From the NCBI RefSeq assembly GCF_000421185.1, contig NZ_ATWJ01000011.1:62001-126000 (forward strand): DNA of 64,000 bases, read 5' to 3'. The stretch comes from Ornithinimicrobium pekingense DSM 21552 (lineage in GTDB: Bacteria; Actinomycetota; Actinomycetes; Actinomycetales; Dermatophilaceae). The notes under the pieces were generated by a model. That model made no database searches, had not been told where the DNA came from, and worked only from the letters and a program-made list of their open reading frames with translations. Numbering within the stretch: position 1 is the stretch's first letter; every line of letters starts with the position of its first letter. Below, piece after piece: positions 18,846-30,074 of the stretch. The position numbers were made by a program, and so were the translations under genes.

Positions 18846-19715
18846 ATGGACGACTCGACGGGTCGGCGACAGACCGACGACGTGGTGGCCCAGGACCAGG
18901 AGGGACAGGTCGACCCGGCCGCGGCCCGCGCCGAGGAGGAGGTGGTCGAGTCCTTCCAGGGCACGGTCGACAAGGGCGCCGAGCGGCTGCACCGCGGGTG
19001 GCGGGCGCTGCTGACCACCGGCTTCTTCGGCGGGCTCGAGGTCGGCCTCGGCATCATGGCCTACCTCGCGGTCCTGCACCAGACGGGTGACCACCTGCTG
19101 GCCGGCCTAGCCTTCGGCATCGGGCTGGCCGCGCTCTACCTGGCGCACAGCGAGCTGTTCACGGAGGGCTTCCTCCTGCCGATCATGGCGCTCTTCGCCG
19201 GACGCGGCACGCTGCTGCAGCTGCTGCGGCTGTGGGGGGTCACGCTGCTGACGAACCTGGCCGGCGGGTGGGTGTTCATGTGGCTGGTGGCCAAGGCCTT
19301 CCCCGAGTTCGGCGAGGTGCTGACCGAGAGTGCGCGGCACTTCGTCGACTCCCCGCTGGACCTGCGGGCGGTGACGCTCTCGCTGCTCGGCGGCATCGTC
19401 ATCACGGTCCTGACCCGGATGCAGCAGGGCACCGACTCCGACGGCGTCAAGGTGGTGGCGGCCTTCGCGGCGGGCTTCCTCCTGGCCGGCCTGAGCCTGT
19501 TCCACTCCGTCCTGGACTCGATCATCATCTTCGGCGCGATCCACGCCGAGGGGTCGGTGACCTACGGGGAGTGGCTCGCCTGGTTCTGGTACGTCACCCC
19601 GCTCAACCTGCTCGGCGGGCTCGTCTTCGTCACCGCGCTGCGGCTGGTCCGGGCCAGCGAGCTGCCCGAGGCGCCGGGACCGGACAACCGGGTCGAGGAG
19701 GGTGCGGGCAGCTGA
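18846..19715 (+). CDS. Formate/nitrite transporter family channel
   Basis: A 289-residue FNT-fold membrane protein. About 65 charged, acidic N-terminal residues precede six predicted membrane segments; FFGGLEVGLGIMAYLA and LAHSELFTEGFLLPIMAL carry the broken helices typical of the family. FNT pentamers pass formate, nitrite or hydrosulfide; the ion is not decided by what I see. Start ATG 18846 has AAGGAG eight bases upstream. No pyruvate formate-lyase or nitrite reductase gene is nearby. Confidence 0.85.
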   Translation: MDDSTGRRQTDDVVAQDQEGQVDPAAARAEEEVVESFQGTVDKGAERLHRGWRALLTTGFFGGLEVGLGIMAYLAVLHQTGDHLLAGLAFGIGLAALYLAHSELFTEGFLLPIMALFAGRGTLLQLLRLWGVTLLTNLAGGWVFMWLVAKAFPEFGEVLTESARHFVDSPLDLRAVTLSLLGGIVITVLTRMQQGTDSDGVKVVAAFAAGFLLAGLSLFHSVLDSIIIFGAIHAEGSVTYGEWLAWFWYVTPLNLLGGLVFVTALRLVRASELPEAPGPDNRVEEGAGS

Positions 19716-19756
19716 GCCCTGCCCCCCGGGGATTCGGCCCCTGACGTCACGGCACC

Positions 19757-19762
19757 TACAGT
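19757..19762 (+). promoter_or_regulatory. -10 element of the metH leaderless promoter
   Basis: TACAGT ends six bases before GTG 19769. This spacing is the reason I place the metH start at 19769 rather than at GTG 19763, which would fall before the expected transcription start. No cobalamin riboswitch fits in the 47-base intergenic space. Confidence 0.55.
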
Positions 19763-19768
19763 GTGGGA

Positions 19769-23530
<3,762 letters not shown>

Positions 23531-23759
23531 ATTCCACGAATGCATCACGATCGCACAACAAAGCGATCACGGCGGAATAACGATCTATGCCTGGATTGGA
23601 TTCCTGCGGCGATTCTGGCCTAGCGTTGATAAACGGTTCCTCCGCCTCTCAACGCCTCTGCGGCGGGCTCCGGCCTGCCCTTCTTGGCGGCACGCCCGTC
23701 TCCGTGCGCCTGCGGTGCGACCGCGCAAGACCCGTGACCGACGACCGAGGGATATCCCT
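23531..23759 (+). promoter_or_regulatory. metH/betaine-transporter intergenic region
   Basis: This 229-base stretch is unusually AT-rich for the window in its first 110 bases. GATCGC and GCGATC (near 23549-23569) form a short hairpin just after metH and may terminate it. A weak promoter-like pair TTGGAT (23596-23601) and TAGCGT (23621-23626), spacing 19, lies further on. That would give a 5' leader of about 130 bases before the transporter operon. I found no recognisable riboswitch. Confidence 0.35.
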
Positions 23760-25010
23760 GTGCCCGTACTTGCTGCTGAGCATCTGTACAAGATCTTCGG
23801 CCGCCGACCCCAGCGCGGGGTCGAGGCCCTCCACCGCGGCGCCGGCCGCGACGAGCTGCGCGCCCAGGGCCTGACCCCGGCCGTCATCGACGCCTCCTTC
23901 GAGGTGCGGGCCGGCGAGATCTTCGTCGTCATGGGGCTCTCCGGCTCCGGCAAGTCGACGCTGATCCGGATGATCAACGGCCTGCACCCGGCCACGGCCG
24001 GCGACGTCGTCATCGACGGCGAGAACCTCGCCCACCTCAAGGGCGAGGCGCTGCGGCGGGTGCGGCGCGAGAAGGTCTCCATGGTCTTCCAGCACTTCGC
24101 CCTCCTGCCCCACCGCACCGTCGGCGAGAACGCGGCCTACGCGCTGAAGGTCCAGGGCCTGAACAAGGCGGACCGCGAGGCCCGGGCGGCACGCGCGCTG
24201 GGCATGGTCGGCCTCGACGGGTGGGGCGGCTCGATGCCCTCGGAGCTCTCCGGAGGGATGCAGCAGCGCGTCGGCCTCGCCCGGGCGCTCGCCGCCGAGA
24301 CCGACATCATGCTCATGGACGAGGCGTTCAGCGCGCTCGACCCGCTCATCCGCCGCGAGATGCAGGACCAGCTGGTCGAGCTGCAGCAGCGGCTCGACAA
24401 GACCATCGTCTTCATCACCCACGACCTCAACGAGGCGATGCGGATGGGTGACCGGGTGGCGATGATGCGCGACGGCCGGATCGAGCAGATCGGCACCGCC
24501 GAGCAGATCCTCAACGACCCCAAGAACGACTACGTGGCCCAGTTCGTCCAGGACGTCGACCGGGCCAAGGTGCTCACGGCCGGCGCCGTGATGGAGCCGC
24601 CGGCGATGGTGATCGGTGCCGAGCAGGGCCCGCGCCAGGCCCACCGCCTCATCCGCGAGCACCAGCTGGACGCCCTCGCGGTGGTCCGGCGCGACCGCAC
24701 CCCCGTCGGGGTCGTGCTGCCCGGGGAGATCGCCGCCGCCGTGCGCGAGGGCAGCGACCGCCTTCCCCTCACCGAGCGCAGCGCCAGCACGGTCGGGCTG
24801 GACACGCCGCTGGCGGACCTGCTCGCCGACGCCGCCCGTCGCGAGAGCCCGCTGCTCGTGGTCGACGACGCCGGACGGCTCGCCGGTCTCATCCCGCAGG
24901 TCACCCTGCTGGCCGCCCTGTCCCACGAGCCGGTCGAGACCGTCCTGGCGGACGGCATACCCGACTCCCCCGAACCCCTGACCGACGACGCCGAGGTGGT
25001 GGCCCCGTGA
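23760..25010 (+). CDS. proV: Glycine betaine/proline ABC transporter ATPase (ProV/OpuAA-type)
   Basis: A 416-residue ABC ATPase of the osmoprotectant family. Walker A MGLSGSGKST (about 62-71), Q-loop VFQHFALLP, signature ELSGGMQQRVGLARAL and Walker B IMLMDEAFSALDP are intact. The C-terminal part (about 280-400) is a CBS-pair region, the ionic-strength and c-di-AMP sensing part in OpuA. GTG 23760 gives VPVLAAEHLYKIFG, the usual N-terminus. The stop overlaps the permease GTG as GTGA. Confidence 0.95.
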   Translation: MPVLAAEHLYKIFGRRPQRGVEALHRGAGRDELRAQGLTPAVIDASFEVRAGEIFVVMGLSGSGKSTLIRMINGLHPATAGDVVIDGENLAHLKGEALRRVRREKVSMVFQHFALLPHRTVGENAAYALKVQGLNKADREARAARALGMVGLDGWGGSMPSELSGGMQQRVGLARALAAETDIMLMDEAFSALDPLIRREMQDQLVELQQRLDKTIVFITHDLNEAMRMGDRVAMMRDGRIEQIGTAEQILNDPKNDYVAQFVQDVDRAKVLTAGAVMEPPAMVIGAEQGPRQAHRLIREHQLDALAVVRRDRTPVGVVLPGEIAAAVREGSDRLPLTERSASTVGLDTPLADLLADAARRESPLLVVDDAGRLAGLIPQVTLLAALSHEPVETVLADGIPDSPEPLTDDAEVVAP

Positions 25011-25990
25011 GCACGACCGACGACAGCCTGCTGCCCCGTGTCCCGATCGGCACCTGGGTCGACGGCGCCTTCGACTGGATCGACGACAACCTCAGCATCC
25101 TGCTGCAGCTCTTCCGCGACGTGATGACGGCCGTCGTCGAGGGCCTCATCGACGCGCTGATGTGGCCCCCGGCGCTGGTAATGGTGGCCGTCTTCGCACT
25201 CGTCGCCTGGCTGGTGGCCTCGTGGCGCCTGGCCGTCGGCACGGCCCTGGGCTTCGCCCTGATCATCTCCATGGACATCTGGCTGCCTGCGATGCAGACG
25301 CTGGCGCTGGTCATCGTCGCGACGGTCGTGGCCGTGGCCGTGGCGATCCCGCTGGGCGTGCTGGCCGCGCGCAACGACACGGTCAGCGCCGTCGTCCGGC
25401 CGGTGCTCGACTTCATGCAGACGATGCCCGGCTTCGTCTACCTGATCCCGGCCGTGACCTTCTTCTCCATCGGCCTGGTCCCCGGCATCTTCGCCACGAT
25501 CATCTTCGCCCTGCCCCCCGGCGTGCGGCTGACCGAGCTCGGCATCCGCCAGGTCGACCGCGAGACGGTCGAGGCCGGGCAGGCCTTCGGAGCCTCCTCG
25601 TGGCAGATCCTGCGCGGGATCCAGCTGCCGCTGGCCGTGCCGACGATCCTGGCCGGCGTCAACCAGGTCATCATGCTGGCCCTGTCGATGGCGGTCATCG
25701 CCGGCTTCACCGGCGCCGACGGCCTGGGCAAGCTCGTCGTGGAGTCCATCGCCCGCCTCAACACGCCGATGGGCGTCGAGGCCGGCATCGGCGTGGTCAT
25801 CCTGGCGATCTTCCTCGACCGCGTCACGGCCGCGCTGGGCGACCCCGGCCGGCACCGCGGCTCGCTGCTGTCCCTGGCCCGGGCCCGACGCGGCACCGCC
25901 CCCGGGCCCCAGCCGGGCGGCACCACCACCGCCGACGCCGGCGGCACGGACCGTTCCGAGGCGCCCCAGGACGCCCGCGCCGGCGTCTGA
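25007..25990 (+). CDS. proW: Glycine betaine/proline ABC transporter permease (ProW-type)
   Basis: A 327-residue inner-membrane permease with about six to seven membrane segments. The EAA loop reads ETVEAGQAFGASSWQILRGI, followed by QLPLAVPTILAGVNQV, placing it with ProW/OpuAB. The C-terminal 60 residues are a Pro/Gly/Ala-rich cytoplasmic tail. Translation is coupled to the ATPase through GTGA. The solute-binding protein gene follows after 58 bases. Confidence 0.94.
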   Translation: MSTTDDSLLPRVPIGTWVDGAFDWIDDNLSILLQLFRDVMTAVVEGLIDALMWPPALVMVAVFALVAWLVASWRLAVGTALGFALIISMDIWLPAMQTLALVIVATVVAVAVAIPLGVLAARNDTVSAVVRPVLDFMQTMPGFVYLIPAVTFFSIGLVPGIFATIIFALPPGVRLTELGIRQVDRETVEAGQAFGASSWQILRGIQLPLAVPTILAGVNQVIMLALSMAVIAGFTGADGLGKLVVESIARLNTPMGVEAGIGVVILAIFLDRVTAALGDPGRHRGSLLSLARARRGTAPGPQPGGTTTADAGGTDRSEAPQDARAGV

Positions 25991-26048
25991 GCCGGACCAC
26001 CCCATACCCCCTGACCCATCCGTGAAACCGACCGAGAGGACCCCTTCG

Positions 26049-26993
26049 ATGAGGACCACCCTGCACCGCCCCGGCCGCTCCCGCACCACCGCCCTCGCCG
26101 CCAGCCTGGCCACCGCCGGGCTCGTGCTCGCCGCGTGCGGCGACGGAGGCGGCGAGGAGACCCCGTCCGAGGAGGGCGAGGGCTCGGAGGCCGGCGCCTC
26201 CGGCACCATCACCATGGGCTTCCTGCCCTCGTGGACCGACGGGCTGTCGATGGCCTACCTGCTGGAGAACCAGCTGGAGCAGATCGGCTACGAGGTCGAG
26301 ATGGAGACGCTGACCGAGGCGGCGCCGCTGTACACCGGCCTGGCCAACGGCGACGTCGACGTCTACCCCTCCGCCTGGCCCGAGGTGACCCACGCCGACT
26401 ACATGGAGGAGTACGGCGACCGGATCGAGGACCTGGGCGCCTACTACGACAACGCGGTGCTGACCATCGCGGTGCCGGAGTACGTCGACATCGACTCGAT
26501 GGCCGAGCTGGCCGACAACGCCGACCGCTTCGGCGACCGCATCGTCGGCATCGAGCCCGGCGCCGGCCTGACCGGTGTGACCCAGGACAGCATGATGCCG
26601 GCCTACGGCCTGGAGGACTGGGAGCTGGTCACCTCCTCCACCGCCGCCATGCTCAGCGAGCTGCAGAGCGCGGTGGAGGACGAGGAGGACATCGTGGTGA
26701 CCCTGTGGCGCCCGTTCTGGGCCTACAGCGAGTTCCCGATGAAGGACCTGGAGGACCCCGAGGGCGCCATGGGCGACCCGGAGGCCCTGCACTTCCTGGG
26801 CACCGAGGGCTTCGCCGAGGAGTTCCCCGAGGCCGCCGAGTGGATCGGCCAGGTCAAGCTGACCGACGAGCAGTACGGCTCGCTGGAGGACATGGTCGTC
26901 AACGAGTACGGCGAGGGCAACGAGGCCGAGGCCGTCGAGGCCTGGCTCGAGGCCAACCCCGACGTGCTGCCCGAGCTGCCCGCCGCCCGCTGA
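26049..26993 (+). CDS. proX: Glycine betaine-binding lipoprotein (ProX/OpuAC-type)
   Basis: A 314-residue lipoprotein. The signal peptide ends in LVLAAC (lipobox, Cys about residue 29), followed by an acidic linker. The mature part has TITMGFLPSWTDGLSMAYLL and VDVYPSAWPEVTHADYM, with aromatic residues suited to a quaternary-amine box. Its composition is strikingly acidic, common in extracellular proteins of salt-tolerant actinobacteria. ATG 26049 follows a GAGAGG site; an upstream in-frame ATG at 26022 lacks one. Confidence 0.94.
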   Translation: MRTTLHRPGRSRTTALAASLATAGLVLAACGDGGGEETPSEEGEGSEAGASGTITMGFLPSWTDGLSMAYLLENQLEQIGYEVEMETLTEAAPLYTGLANGDVDVYPSAWPEVTHADYMEEYGDRIEDLGAYYDNAVLTIAVPEYVDIDSMAELADNADRFGDRIVGIEPGAGLTGVTQDSMMPAYGLEDWELVTSSTAAMLSELQSAVEDEEDIVVTLWRPFWAYSEFPMKDLEDPEGAMGDPEALHFLGTEGFAEEFPEAAEWIGQVKLTDEQYGSLEDMVVNEYGEGNEAEAVEAWLEANPDVLPELPAAR

Positions 26994-27030
26994 CCCGGGC
27001 CGGGTCCTGCAGCACCCGGAGCACCAGCGC

Positions 27031-27063
27031 ACGCCCCCGCCGACCCCGCGTCGGCGGGGGCGT
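27031..27063 (+). terminator. Rho-independent-like hairpin after the betaine operon
   Basis: A perfect 14-bp stem pairs 27031-27044 (ACGCCCCCGCCGAC) with 27050-27063 around a 5-base loop, 37 bases after the binding-protein stop. No T-tract follows, as usual in very GC-rich actinobacteria. Confidence 0.75.
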
Positions 27064-27195
27064 CCTGCGTCCGGGACCGCACGTGTATGGCGTGACGCCG
27101 CAGGTCGGACACTCGCTCACGCGTGTCGGCCGCAGAACCGTCGGCTCCGGCGGCGATTTCCCGACATGTGCCGAAGATTGACAGACTGGCCCTCG

Positions 27196-27978
27196 ATGAC
27201 CTCCTCCCAGACCCGCATCTCCGTCGAGCTCGTGCCGCGCAGCGCCGAGTCCCTCACCGGCGAGATCAACGACATCGCGGCCAAGCTGCCGTGGGTGACG
27301 ACGATCAACGTGCCCGACCTGCTCAAGTTCGACCTGCGCAGCTGGGACGCGTGCGGCGTCGTGCGCTCGGCGAGCGCGCAGGTCCGGCCCGGCGGCACCG
27401 CATACCCGGCGATCCCGCACGTGCGCGCCGCCGACGTGGACCCGGACGCCCCGCTGCCCATGGTCGACGCCGTGCGCGAGCACGGGGTGCAGGAGGTGCT
27501 GGTCGTCTCCGGCGACGACGCCGACTACTTCACCCACCACACCTACCCCGTCGACGCGGTCGACGTCATCCGCCGCTTCCGTGCCGAGCTGCCCGAGGTC
27601 CGCGTCTACGCCGGGCTCGACCCCTACCGCAACGGCATCGCGGCCGAGATGCGCTACCTCGAGCGCAAGCTGTCGGCAGGTGCGGTCGGCGTCTTCACCC
27701 AGCCGTTCTTCGACACCGCCTACATGTCGACGTGGGCCCGGCTGCTGCCCACCGACATCGAGGTGTGGTGGGGCGCGACGACGGTGACCACGCCCGCCTC
27801 GGTCGGCTACTGGCGCCGGCGCAACCTCGTCGCCTTCCCGCGCGACTTCGACCTGTCGCTGGCCTGGCAGCGCGACTACGCCCGGCGGGCGATCGACACG
27901 GCCGGGGAGCAGGGCCAGCACGTCTACCTCATGCCGGTGCGCACCTCGGTGCTGGACTACCTCGACGGGGTGCTCTGA
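27196..27978 (+). CDS. Methylenetetrahydrofolate reductase-like protein
   Basis: A 260-residue TIM-barrel protein with the reductase start SVELVPRSAE, a substrate-loop segment TTINVPDLLKFDLRSW, LVVSGDDADY and GVFTQPFFDT, all matching the MetF superfamily. It would supply methyl-tetrahydrofolate to MetH, 3.7 kb upstream. It is shorter and more diverged than canonical MetF, so a paralogue acting on another folate or C1 carrier is possible; hence no gene symbol. ATG 27196 gives MTSSQTRIS; an in-frame ATG at 27166 is less likely. Confidence 0.7.
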   Translation: MTSSQTRISVELVPRSAESLTGEINDIAAKLPWVTTINVPDLLKFDLRSWDACGVVRSASAQVRPGGTAYPAIPHVRAADVDPDAPLPMVDAVREHGVQEVLVVSGDDADYFTHHTYPVDAVDVIRRFRAELPEVRVYAGLDPYRNGIAAEMRYLERKLSAGAVGVFTQPFFDTAYMSTWARLLPTDIEVWWGATTVTTPASVGYWRRRNLVAFPRDFDLSLAWQRDYARRAIDTAGEQGQHVYLMPVRTSVLDYLDGVL

Positions 27979-28008
27979 GCCGTGCGGGTATGAGGTCGTG
28001 CCGCGGCG

Positions 28009-29019
28009 TCACATCATGACGGCGGCGGCGACCGCGAAGTAGATCACCAGGGAGAGCAGGTCCTGCAGGACGGTCGCCAGCGGTCCGGAGCCGAACGCCG
28101 GGTCGCGCCCGGCCGCCGACATCGCCCACGGCAGGGTCATCGCCACGACCGAGGCCACGGTGCAGGCCGCCAGCAGCGACAGCGCCACCGTCAGGGCCAG
28201 CGGCCAGGAGCCCATGACCAGCCCGACCACCGGCAGCGCGACGGCGGCCAGCGACAGCCCGACGACGACGCCCGTCAGCGCCTCCAGCCGGACCACGCGG
28301 CGGACGGGCACGCCCACCGACAGCCCGCGGATGACCAGCGCCTCGGTCTGCGTCCCCACCGCGTCGGCCATGTAGACGATCCCGGGGATGAAGGAGGCCA
28401 GCCGCACGTCGGCCTCGAGGTCGGCCTCGAAGCCCCGGACCAGGACGGCCGCGACCGCCGACCCCAGCAGGCCCACCAGCAGCCAGGGCAGGCGGTGCCA
28501 GAGCCGGGCCAGGAGCGGCTCGTCCATGGCGTGGCGGGCCGACGCGGTGGAGCTGAGGAAGCCGCCGAGGCGGGCCAGGTCCTCGTCGTGCTCGGCGAGC
28601 AGGACCGTCAGCAGACGGGAGGGCGGCACCAGTCCCCGGAACCGGCCGTCGGCGTCGACGACCGCCAGGCTGGACTCCCCGTGCCGCGCCGCCTTCCAGG
28701 CTCCCCGCTCCTGGCTCAGGCCCGGCGCGACGACCGGCGGGTCGGGGTCCATGACCTCCGCGACCCGCGCGCCGGGCGCGGCCGCCAGCACCGTGGCGAG
28801 CGGCACCAGCCCGACCAGACGCCGGTCACCGCCGGGCGTCACCTCGCACACCGCGACGTCGGCGGCGGAGGCGAACGACCCGCCCACGAGGGAGCGGGTG
28901 AGGTCGGCGACGGTGGTGTCCGGTGTGCAGACCGGCACGTCCGTGACCAGGTGGTTCTCGATCGATCCGGGCAGCAGCGCGTCGGTCTGCCCCGGCAGCG
29001 GTGCCAGTGGCGTGCTCAC
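28009..29019 (-). CDS. MgtE-family magnesium transporter, short form
   Basis: A 336-residue protein with a CBS pair (about 30-150) and five membrane segments in the C-terminal half. FIPGIVYMADAVGTQTEALVIRGL matches the MgtE pore helices, including the Asp expected to bind Mg2+. The N-terminal superhelical MgtE_N domain of full-length transporters is missing, which may change gating. GTG 29019 has GGAGGA upstream; longer frames would run into the divergent gene. It converges with the MetF-like gene. Confidence 0.85.
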   Translation of the reverse strand: MSTPLAPLPGQTDALLPGSIENHLVTDVPVCTPDTTVADLTRSLVGGSFASAADVAVCEVTPGGDRRLVGLVPLATVLAAAPGARVAEVMDPDPPVVAPGLSQERGAWKAARHGESSLAVVDADGRFRGLVPPSRLLTVLLAEHDEDLARLGGFLSSTASARHAMDEPLLARLWHRLPWLLVGLLGSAVAAVLVRGFEADLEADVRLASFIPGIVYMADAVGTQTEALVIRGLSVGVPVRRVVRLEALTGVVVGLSLAAVALPVVGLVMGSWPLALTVALSLLAACTVASVVAMTLPWAMSAAGRDPAFGSGPLATVLQDLLSLVIYFAVAAAVMM

Positions 29020-29052
29020 ACCGACAGTGTCCTCCAGCGCGCCGTGCCCGCG

Positions 29053-29058
29053 TAGGGT
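29053..29058 (+). promoter_or_regulatory. -10 element for the SRPBCC-deaminase fusion
   Basis: TAGGGT ends seven bases before GTG 29066, the leaderless spacing. This favours GTG 29066 over the in-frame GTG at 29057, which overlaps the -10 itself. Confidence 0.55.
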
Positions 29059-29065
29059 GAGCGCC

Positions 29066-29974
29066 GTGAACGATCCTCTCGTCGTGTCCGTGCAGGTGCC
29101 CGCCCCGCCGGAGCGGGTGTGGCGGGCCTGGACCTCCGCCGGTGCCTGGTCCCGGTGGTGGTGGCCGCACTGCCTGGACACCGGGTATGTCGTGGACGCA
29201 CGGCCGGGCGGGTTCTACCGCGCGTGGAGCGCGGGGCCGGGCGTCGGCGTGCACGGCACCTTCACCGAGGTGGAGGAGCCCCGGCGCCTGGGGATGACGT
29301 GGTTCTGGGAGGGCGAGGTCGTCGACCCGCCCCGGGAGCACGTCGTCGTCGAGCTGGCGCCCGAGGGCGCGAGCACACTGGTCACCGTCACCCACGAGGT
29401 GGCGACGCAGGAGGCGGCGGACGACTACCGCGAGGGGTGGACGTTCGTGCTCGGCAACCTGGCCGCATACCTGGGCGGGGACGGCGGCGGCGGGGAGGTG
29501 ACCGAGGAGGACCTCGTCCACCTGCGCCGGTGCGTCGCGCTCGCGGCCCAGGCGGTCGAGGCCGGTGACGAGCCCTTCGGCTCGGTGCTCGTCGGCGGCG
29601 GCGGCGAGGTGCTGCACGAGGACCACAACCACGTGGCCGGCGGCGACCGGACGCAGCACCCCGAGCTGGCGATCGCGCGCTGGGCGGCGGAGCACCTGTC
29701 GCCGGACGAGCGGGCGGCGGCCACCGTCTACACCTCGGGCGAGCACTGCCCGATGTGCGCGGCGGCCCACGGCTGGGTCGGGCTCGGCAGGATCGTCTAC
29801 GCCACGTCCTCGGCACAGCTGGGCGACTGGCTGCGCGAGCTCGGTGCGCCGGCCGGGCCGGTCGCGCCGCTGCCGATCACCGCGGTGGTGCCGGGCGTCG
29901 TCGCCGACGGGCCCGTGCCGGAGCTGGCCGACGAGGTACGGGCGCTGCACGCGCGCCTTCACCGCAAGGGCTGA
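29066..29974 (+). CDS. SRPBCC (AHSA1-like) domain fused to nucleoside deaminase
   Basis: A 302-residue two-domain protein in one uninterrupted frame. Residues 1-140 are an AHSA1/START-like fold (PAPPERVWRAWTSAGAWSRW ... WTFVLGNLAAYL). Residues 145-302 are a zinc deaminase with the sites H198-P-E200 (DRTQHPELA) and C228/C231 (GEHCPMC), closest to cytosine/guanine/tRNA-adenosine deaminases. A Gly-rich bridge GGDGGGGE joins them. Residue 145 is encoded by a GTG preceded by GGGGAG and begins VTEEDL, much like a normal deaminase start, so a second product from an internal start is possible. Confidence 0.8.
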   Translation: MNDPLVVSVQVPAPPERVWRAWTSAGAWSRWWWPHCLDTGYVVDARPGGFYRAWSAGPGVGVHGTFTEVEEPRRLGMTWFWEGEVVDPPREHVVVELAPEGASTLVTVTHEVATQEAADDYREGWTFVLGNLAAYLGGDGGGGEVTEEDLVHLRRCVALAAQAVEAGDEPFGSVLVGGGGEVLHEDHNHVAGGDRTQHPELAIARWAAEHLSPDERAAATVYTSGEHCPMCAAAHGWVGLGRIVYATSSAQLGDWLRELGAPAGPVAPLPITAVVPGVVADGPVPELADEVRALHARLHRKG

Positions 29975-29981
29975 GGCGGAC

Positions 29982-30074
29982 GCACCACGTCGTCGGTCGC
30001 GGTCAGGGCGTACGCACGACGTCGTCGGTCGCGGTGAGGGCGTGCACGCCGCGTCGTCGGTCGGGAAGGGTCAG
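29982..30074. repeat. Three tandem 32-bp units ending in the helicase stop codon
   Basis: Units at 29982-30013, 30014-30045 and 30046-30074 (last one shortened) carry the core ACGACGTCGTCGGTCG. The right end reads GGGAAGGGTCAG and contains the stop of the minus-strand helicase. Period, core, copy number and position relative to a stop codon match the array at 6354-6449. Confidence 0.85.

Noticed and set aside
19716-19768. Cobalamin riboswitch upstream of metH
   Set aside because: The gap is too short and a leaderless -10 lies directly before the start codon.
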